Assembly: GCA_045807945.1 (NCBI GenBank)
Contig: JBJMGI010000007.1
Span: 1-25,048 of the forward strand
Origin: CAVQGF01 sp045807945
Lineage (GTDB): Bacteria; Acidobacteriota; Terriglobia; Terriglobales; Acidobacteriaceae
Direction of reading: 5' to 3'
Length of the DNA stretch: 25,048 bases
Shown here: positions 22,164 through 25,048 of the stretch, piece after piece
How the letters are laid out: each line of letters begins with the position of its first letter
Numbering within the stretch: the first letter of the stretch is position 1
Notes under the pieces: generated by a model
Databases searched by the model: none
Seen by the model: the letters and a program-made list of their open reading frames with translations, nothing else
Told to the model about the DNA's origin: nothing
Translations under genes and position numbers: made by a program

Positions 22164-22706
22164 ATGGCACAGAAAAAACTTATACGGTCGACGACGGTGT
22201 TGTGCGTGCGCCGCAATGGCAGCGTGGTGATGGCTGCCGATGGACAGGTCACGCTGGGCGAGGGCGTGATCAAACACTCTGCCCGCAAGATTCGGCGTTT
22301 GTACAACGAAAAGATCATCGCGGGATTCGCGGGTTCGACGGCGGACGCGTTCTCGCTCTTCGCACGTTTTGAATCGAAGCTCGAGCAATATCACGGCAAT
22401 CTCGGCCGTTCTGCCGTTGAGCTCGCGAAAGACTGGCGCACAGACAAGATGCTGCGTCAGCTGGAAGCGCTCTTGCTCGTCGCCGATAAAGACCAGACGT
22501 ATTTGCTAAGCGGTTCGGGTGATGTGATCGAACCGGATGAGGGCGTTGCCGCGATCGGCAGCGGAGGCTCGTATGCTTTAGCTGCAGCCCGCGCGTTGAT
22601 GAACAACACCGACCTCCCGCCCCGCAAAGTCGCAGAAGAGAGCATGAAGATCGCCGGGCAGATCTGCATCTTCACCAATGACAAGGTGAACTACGAAGAG
22701 TTGTAG
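22164..22706 (+). CDS. hslV: ATP-dependent protease proteolytic subunit HslV
   Basis: A 180-residue threonine protease that forms the double-hexamer core of the HslVU protease in the cytoplasm. Here MAQKKLIRS precedes Thr10-Thr11 (STTVLCVRRNG), which correspond to the E. coli mature TTIVSVRR. A nine-residue leader would have to be removed to free the catalytic Thr. Other conserved parts are MAADGQVTLGEG, GFAGSTADAF, ELAKDWRTDKMLRQLEALL and IGSGGSYALAAARAL. The C-terminal VNYEEL ends near the usual place. The full length is typical. Its partner hslU lies 1.24 kb downstream instead of adjacent, with an oppositely oriented outer-membrane protein gene and a DUF6010-like gene between. Confidence 0.96.
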   Translation: MAQKKLIRSTTVLCVRRNGSVVMAADGQVTLGEGVIKHSARKIRRLYNEKIIAGFAGSTADAFSLFARFESKLEQYHGNLGRSAVELAKDWRTDKMLRQLEALLLVADKDQTYLLSGSGDVIEPDEGVAAIGSGGSYALAAARALMNNTDLPPRKVAEESMKIAGQICIFTNDKVNYEEL

Positions 22707-22724
22707 CCACTGCACCCTCGTGGA

Positions 22725-23339
22725 TCAGAAGCGGAACACAATCCCGGCAGAGTAGCGGAAGCTGTTCTGATGGTTGTTGGTGTTATTGGCAAAGCCGGTC
22801 GTCAACGCATCGAAAGTATTGAAGTGCGTGTACAGGTAATCGACTTGTGCGGCGCGGATCGCAAACCTGCGACTGAGACCAATATCAACACCACCACCGA
22901 GCGCCATGCCAAAAGCTGTTGCGTCATTCACGCCGGTGTTGAAGCTGCCGAGGATCGGGATGCTAAATCCTGCGCCCACTGAGGAATGCACGCCGCCGAA
23001 AAGTGCGTGAGCGAACACGTCATGCTTGCCGAATCGCGCGGTTGCGGTCGGTCCGAAGAGAAACGTATACATCCGCTGATTAGCAGACGCAGAAAAACCG
23101 CTGAGTGGCGAGAACCCAGCTGCCGTCCGGTAGTGTCCGCTGAAATCGGCGGTTGCTCCCAAAAAGTGATTGAAGTTGTAGGTGAGTTGACCCTCCCACC
23201 CATTGAAACCGTTGCCACTGTTGCGCAGATAGGAATACCCGGCGAAGGCGTCTACTTTGGAATATTCGGTTTGAGTTGATTGTGCCGCGAGGAGCAAGGG
23301 GAGTAAGACGATTCCGGCCACTGCGAAAAGTTTGCGCAT
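22725..23339 (-). CDS. Outer-membrane beta-barrel protein
   Basis: A 204-residue protein with a signal peptide (MRKLF, hydrophobic core, likely cleavage after LLAAQS near residue 20). The mature part is a run of alternating beta strands with aromatic girdles (KVDAFAGYSYLRN, GWEGQLTYNFNHFLGATADFSGHYR, MYTFLFGPTATARF). It ends SFRYSAGIVFRF, with the C-terminal Phe typical of BAM-inserted barrels. About eight strands and the size fit the OmpA/OmpW-like small-barrel group; the role is unknown. ATG 23337-23339 has AAGGAG upstream inside a hairpin (23346-23359). It lies between hslV and hslU but on the opposite strand. Confidence 0.87.
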   Translation of the reverse strand: MRKLFAVAGIVLLPLLLAAQSTQTEYSKVDAFAGYSYLRNSGNGFNGWEGQLTYNFNHFLGATADFSGHYRTAAGFSPLSGFSASANQRMYTFLFGPTATARFGKHDVFAHALFGGVHSSVGAGFSIPILGSFNTGVNDATAFGMALGGGVDIGLSRRFAIRAAQVDYLYTHFNTFDALTTGFANNTNNHQNSFRYSAGIVFRF

Positions 23340-23345
23340 TCTATG

Positions 23346-23359
23346 ACTCCTTTCGGAGT
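23346..23359 (-). promoter_or_regulatory. GNRA-capped hairpin holding the ribosome site of the outer-membrane gene
   Basis: On the minus strand the transcript would read ACTCC-GAAA-GGAGT: five perfect pairs with a GAAA tetraloop. The Shine-Dalgarno GGAG lies in the 3' arm, seven nt before the ATG at 23339. The stem is short, so any block would be mild. Confidence 0.45.
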
Positions 23360-23480
23360 AGGGATGCGGAATGTGAGCTGCAAGAGGGCTGTTGCACGAT
23401 TTGACGCGTAAGAACCAGCTCGGTAGAGCTTTTCGTCCGTGCCGTGCGGCCTGAATCCGAAACCATTACAATCCCATCTA

Positions 23481-23510
23481 CAAACCTCCATGGCCAATTA
23501 TCTCCCACCT
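23481..23510 (+). repeat. hslU-start-like copy A (imperfect direct repeat)
   Basis: This segment and 23939-23968 agree at 26 of 30 bases and include CAAAC, ATGGCCA, TTATCT and CCACCT in register. Each is also preceded by an ATTA(C/A)AATC block (23465-23473 and 23931-23939). Copy A has 8 extra bases between that block and CAAAC. Confidence 0.8.
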
Positions 23511-23531
23511 GTGGCACGCCTTTTTCAGTGA
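23490..23531 (+). pseudogene. 14-codon frame resembling the hslU 5' end, overlapping the next start
   Basis: The frame reads MANYLPPVARLFQ then TGA. HslU here starts MAIYLPPTAEET, so the first seven codons match at six positions, then similarity stops. Its TGA (23529-23531) overlaps the GTG start (23528) of the DUF6010-like gene in a GTGA arrangement. It could be a broken duplicate of the hslU start, or a real short leader that couples translation to the next gene. A TACAAT at 23467-23472 is a possible -10. Confidence 0.5.
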
Positions 23532-23926
23532 ACACTCTCGTCCTTTTCACCGTAGGGGTCCTGGTTGGCATCGCCGGCATCCTCATTTTCAGACTACGTC
23601 CTGGCAGCGAGAAGCGGCTTTACGTAATCGGTCTCATCATCGCGGCGATCATCTATGTTGGATTTGCGCTGTACGGAGACGGCGCAAAGTGGATCGCGGT
23701 CGAGCTGCTCGGCCTGTTGGTCTATGGCATTGTGGCGATCGCAGGGTGGCGCGGTTCAGCGTGGTGGCTAGCTATTGGATGGGCTGCTCACGCTGCGTGG
23801 GACCTGGTGGTCCACGGTGCGCACACGCCATTCGCCCCGCGCCCTTATGCCATATGGTGCGCCGGCGTTGATCTCACCTTTGGTGTCTATATTGCTTGGC
23901 GACTGCGGTCGGCAAGATCCATCTGA
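23528..23926 (+). CDS. DUF6010-like membrane protein
   Basis: A 132-residue protein with four hydrophobic helices, near 3-22, 33-51, 55-75 and 100-122. The C-terminal half shows VYGIVAIAGWRGSAWWLAIGW, AAHAAWDLVVHG and APRPYAIWCAGVD. The AHAAWD and D-x-x-FG features are like DUF6010, whose role is unknown. GTG 23528 is chosen because it opens directly before the first helix and overlaps the stop of the 14-codon frame. A longer frame from 23444 would have an atypical N-terminus and cover the hslU-like copy. There is no separate ribosome site, so translation probably depends on the upstream short frame. hslU starts 21 bp after the stop. Confidence 0.7.
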   Translation: MNTLVLFTVGVLVGIAGILIFRLRPGSEKRLYVIGLIIAAIIYVGFALYGDGAKWIAVELLGLLVYGIVAIAGWRGSAWWLAIGWAAHAAWDLVVHGAHTPFAPRPYAIWCAGVDLTFGVYIAWRLRSARSI

Positions 23927-23932
23927 CTCGAT

Positions 23933-23938
23933 TAAAAT
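23933..23938 (+). promoter_or_regulatory. -10-like hexamer directly before hslU
   Basis: TAAAAT (5 of 6 matches) ends 9 nt before the hslU ATG at 23948. No -35 or Shine-Dalgarno is seen. It corresponds to TACAAT (23467-23472) in copy A. Use as a promoter would give an almost leaderless message. Confidence 0.3.
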
Positions 23939-23968
23939 CAAACTTCAATGGCCATTTATCTTCCACCT
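23939..23968 (+). repeat. hslU-start copy B (true start) of the imperfect direct repeat
   Basis: This is the authentic hslU beginning, aligning with 23481-23510 at 26 of 30 positions; the four mismatches are at offsets 6, 9, 17 and 24. Homology to copy A ends after codon seven. Confidence 0.8.
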
Positions 23969-25048
23969 ACCGCTGAAGAGACCGAAATACAGCTGGACGA
24001 GCTGACGCCGAAAGAGATCGTCAGCGAACTCGACAAGCACGTGGTCGGCCAGCACGCGGCCAAGCGCGCGGTGGCGATCGCGCTTCGCAACCGCATGCGT
24101 CGCCAGAAGCTGACGCCCGAACTGGCGGAAGAGATCATCCCCAAGAACATCATCATGATCGGCCCTACTGGCGTCGGTAAAACGGAGATCGCGCGCCGCT
24201 TAGCGAAGCTCGCAAACTCGCCCTTCATGAAGGTGGAGGCCTCAAAGTTCACCGAAGTCGGATACGTGGGTCGTGATGTCGAGTCCATGATCCGTGACCT
24301 GGTTGAGATTGCTATCGACATGGTGCGTGAGGAGAAGCTGGAGGACATCGCAGAAAAAGCCGAGATGAACGCCGAAGAGCGGCTGCTCGATCTACTGCTG
24401 CCCGCGGCACCGTCGTCGCCATCGAGTACGAGTTCGACGACCGGCTTCCAATTGCCGGCGATCGAAGAGAGCGATTCGCAACACCGTACGCGCGAAAAAC
24501 TTCGTCAGCAACTCCGCGAAGGGAAACTTGACGAGCGCATGGTGGAGCTGGACGTCCGTGAAAAAGGCATGCCGTCATTCGAGATCATCTCCAACCAGGG
24601 CGTGGAGGAGATGGGCGTCAACATCAAAGACATGCTGCCCAACATCTTCGGCCAGCAGACCAAGAAGCGGAAGATGAAGGTGGGCGATGCGATGGAGTAC
24701 CTGATCCAGGAAGAGGAGCAGCGCCTGATCGACATGGACCAGGTGCAGCGCATCGCTGTGGACCGTGTGGAGCAGAGCGGCATCATCTTCCTCGATGAGA
24801 TCGATAAGATCGCGGGGCGCGAAGGCGGACACGGGCCGGACGTTTCGCGCGAAGGCGTGCAGCGCGACATTCTGCCGATCGTGGAAGGAACAACCGTGAA
24901 CACGCGTTATGGAATGGTGCGGACGGACCACATCCTGTTCATCGCGGCGGGCGCGTTCCACGTTTCAAAGCCGAGTGATCTGATTCCCGAGTTGCAAGGC
25001 CGCTTCCCTATTCGCGTTGAATTGCAGTCACTGTCAGTAGAAGACTTC
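23948..25048 (+). CDS. hslU: ATP-dependent protease ATPase subunit HslU (3' truncated by window)
   Basis: The AAA+ unfoldase that feeds HslV. The first 367 codons are present, ending exactly on a codon at the window edge; by comparison with the E. coli length about 95-100 residues are missing. Walker A is GPTGVGKT (72-79), the pore loop GYVGRD (105-110), and Walker B FLDEID (281-286). Arg352 in ELQGRFPIR is a candidate arginine finger or sensor. The intermediate domain (about 125-240) has a Ser/Thr/Pro-rich insertion (PSSPSSTSSTTG, 156-167) where E. coli has an acidic/Gln-rich stretch. ATG 23948 fits family starts (MAIYLP). No clear Shine-Dalgarno is present. It lies 21 bp after the DUF6010-like gene. 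Confidence 0.97.
   Translation, partial: MAIYLPPTAEETEIQLDELTPKEIVSELDKHVVGQHAAKRAVAIALRNRMRRQKLTPELAEEIIPKNIIMIGPTGVGKTEIARRLAKLANSPFMKVEASKFTEVGYVGRDVESMIRDLVEIAIDMVREEKLEDIAEKAEMNAEERLLDLLLPAAPSSPSSTSSTTGFQLPAIEESDSQHRTREKLRQQLREGKLDERMVELDVREKGMPSFEIISNQGVEEMGVNIKDMLPNIFGQQTKKRKMKVGDAMEYLIQEEEQRLIDMDQVQRIAVDRVEQSGIIFLDEIDKIAGREGGHGPDVSREGVQRDILPIVEGTTVNTRYGMVRTDHILFIAAGAFHVSKPSDLIPELQGRFPIRVELQSLSVEDF

Noticed and set aside
1..25048. CRISPR array, integrase, transposase or phage genes
   Set aside because: No regularly spaced repeats and no matching protein motifs were seen in either strand.

Overview
The window looks like a chromosomal segment of an acidobacterium (Terriglobia / Koribacter-like). 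This is inferred from a moderately high G+C, mixed ATG/GTG/TTG starts, many small secreted or membrane proteins, a Ser/Thr kinase fused to a TolB-like propeller, PilZ proteins, an acidobacterial-style PilT, and the HslVU protease. No rRNA, tRNA, CRISPR array, integrase or transposase was seen, so this reads as ordinary chromosome rather than a mobile island. About 28 genes are supported. Two of them are cut by the window edges: an oligopeptide ABC transporter ATPase at the left and hslU at the right.

Layout. 1-1784: tail of an Opp/Dpp ATPase, an overlapping two-helix membrane protein, and a convergent CPBP-type membrane protease. 1968-6054 (plus strand): a double-PilZ protein, a CADD-like diiron oxygenase (putative para-aminobenzoate synthesis), an unknown protein, then a SnoaL/NTF2-like exported protein, a clear terminator and a second exported protein. 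6061-9663 (minus strand): TauE/SafE exporter with a cupin (operon), an exported M15-like DUF5715 protein, and the PilT retraction ATPase. 9856-10761 (plus) is divergent from pilT and encodes a PilZ-PAS-Cys4 protein. 10775-12453 (minus): DUF2127 membrane protein, an unrecognised lipoprotein, a rhodanese. 12557-13033 (plus): AhpD-like carboxymuconolactone decarboxylase. 13128-16639 (minus): exported DinB-like protein and the large kinase-propeller. 16765-17460 (plus): nitroreductase. 17504-21581 (minus): MscS channel, gyrA, a small membrane protein. 21714-25048: DUF1761 protein, hslV, an outer-membrane barrel protein on the other strand, a DUF6010-like membrane protein, hslU.

Themes. Two PilZ proteins and PilT point to cyclic-di-GMP control of surface motility. 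Rhodanese, AhpD-like and nitroreductase genes suggest thiol/redox upkeep. HslVU, gyrA and the CADD homologue are housekeeping. The most unusual local structure is at the right end. A segment resembling the hslU promoter and first seven codons (23481-23510) occurs about 460 bp before the true hslU start (23939-23968) with 26 of 30 bases identical. The first copy leads into a 14-codon reading frame whose stop overlaps the GTG start of the intervening DUF6010-like gene. The canonical hslV-hslU pair is therefore split, and the first copy looks like the scar of an insertion or duplication. Three strong terminators between 13.0 and 18.5 kb also share one stem core (GCCGCTC/GAGCGGC).
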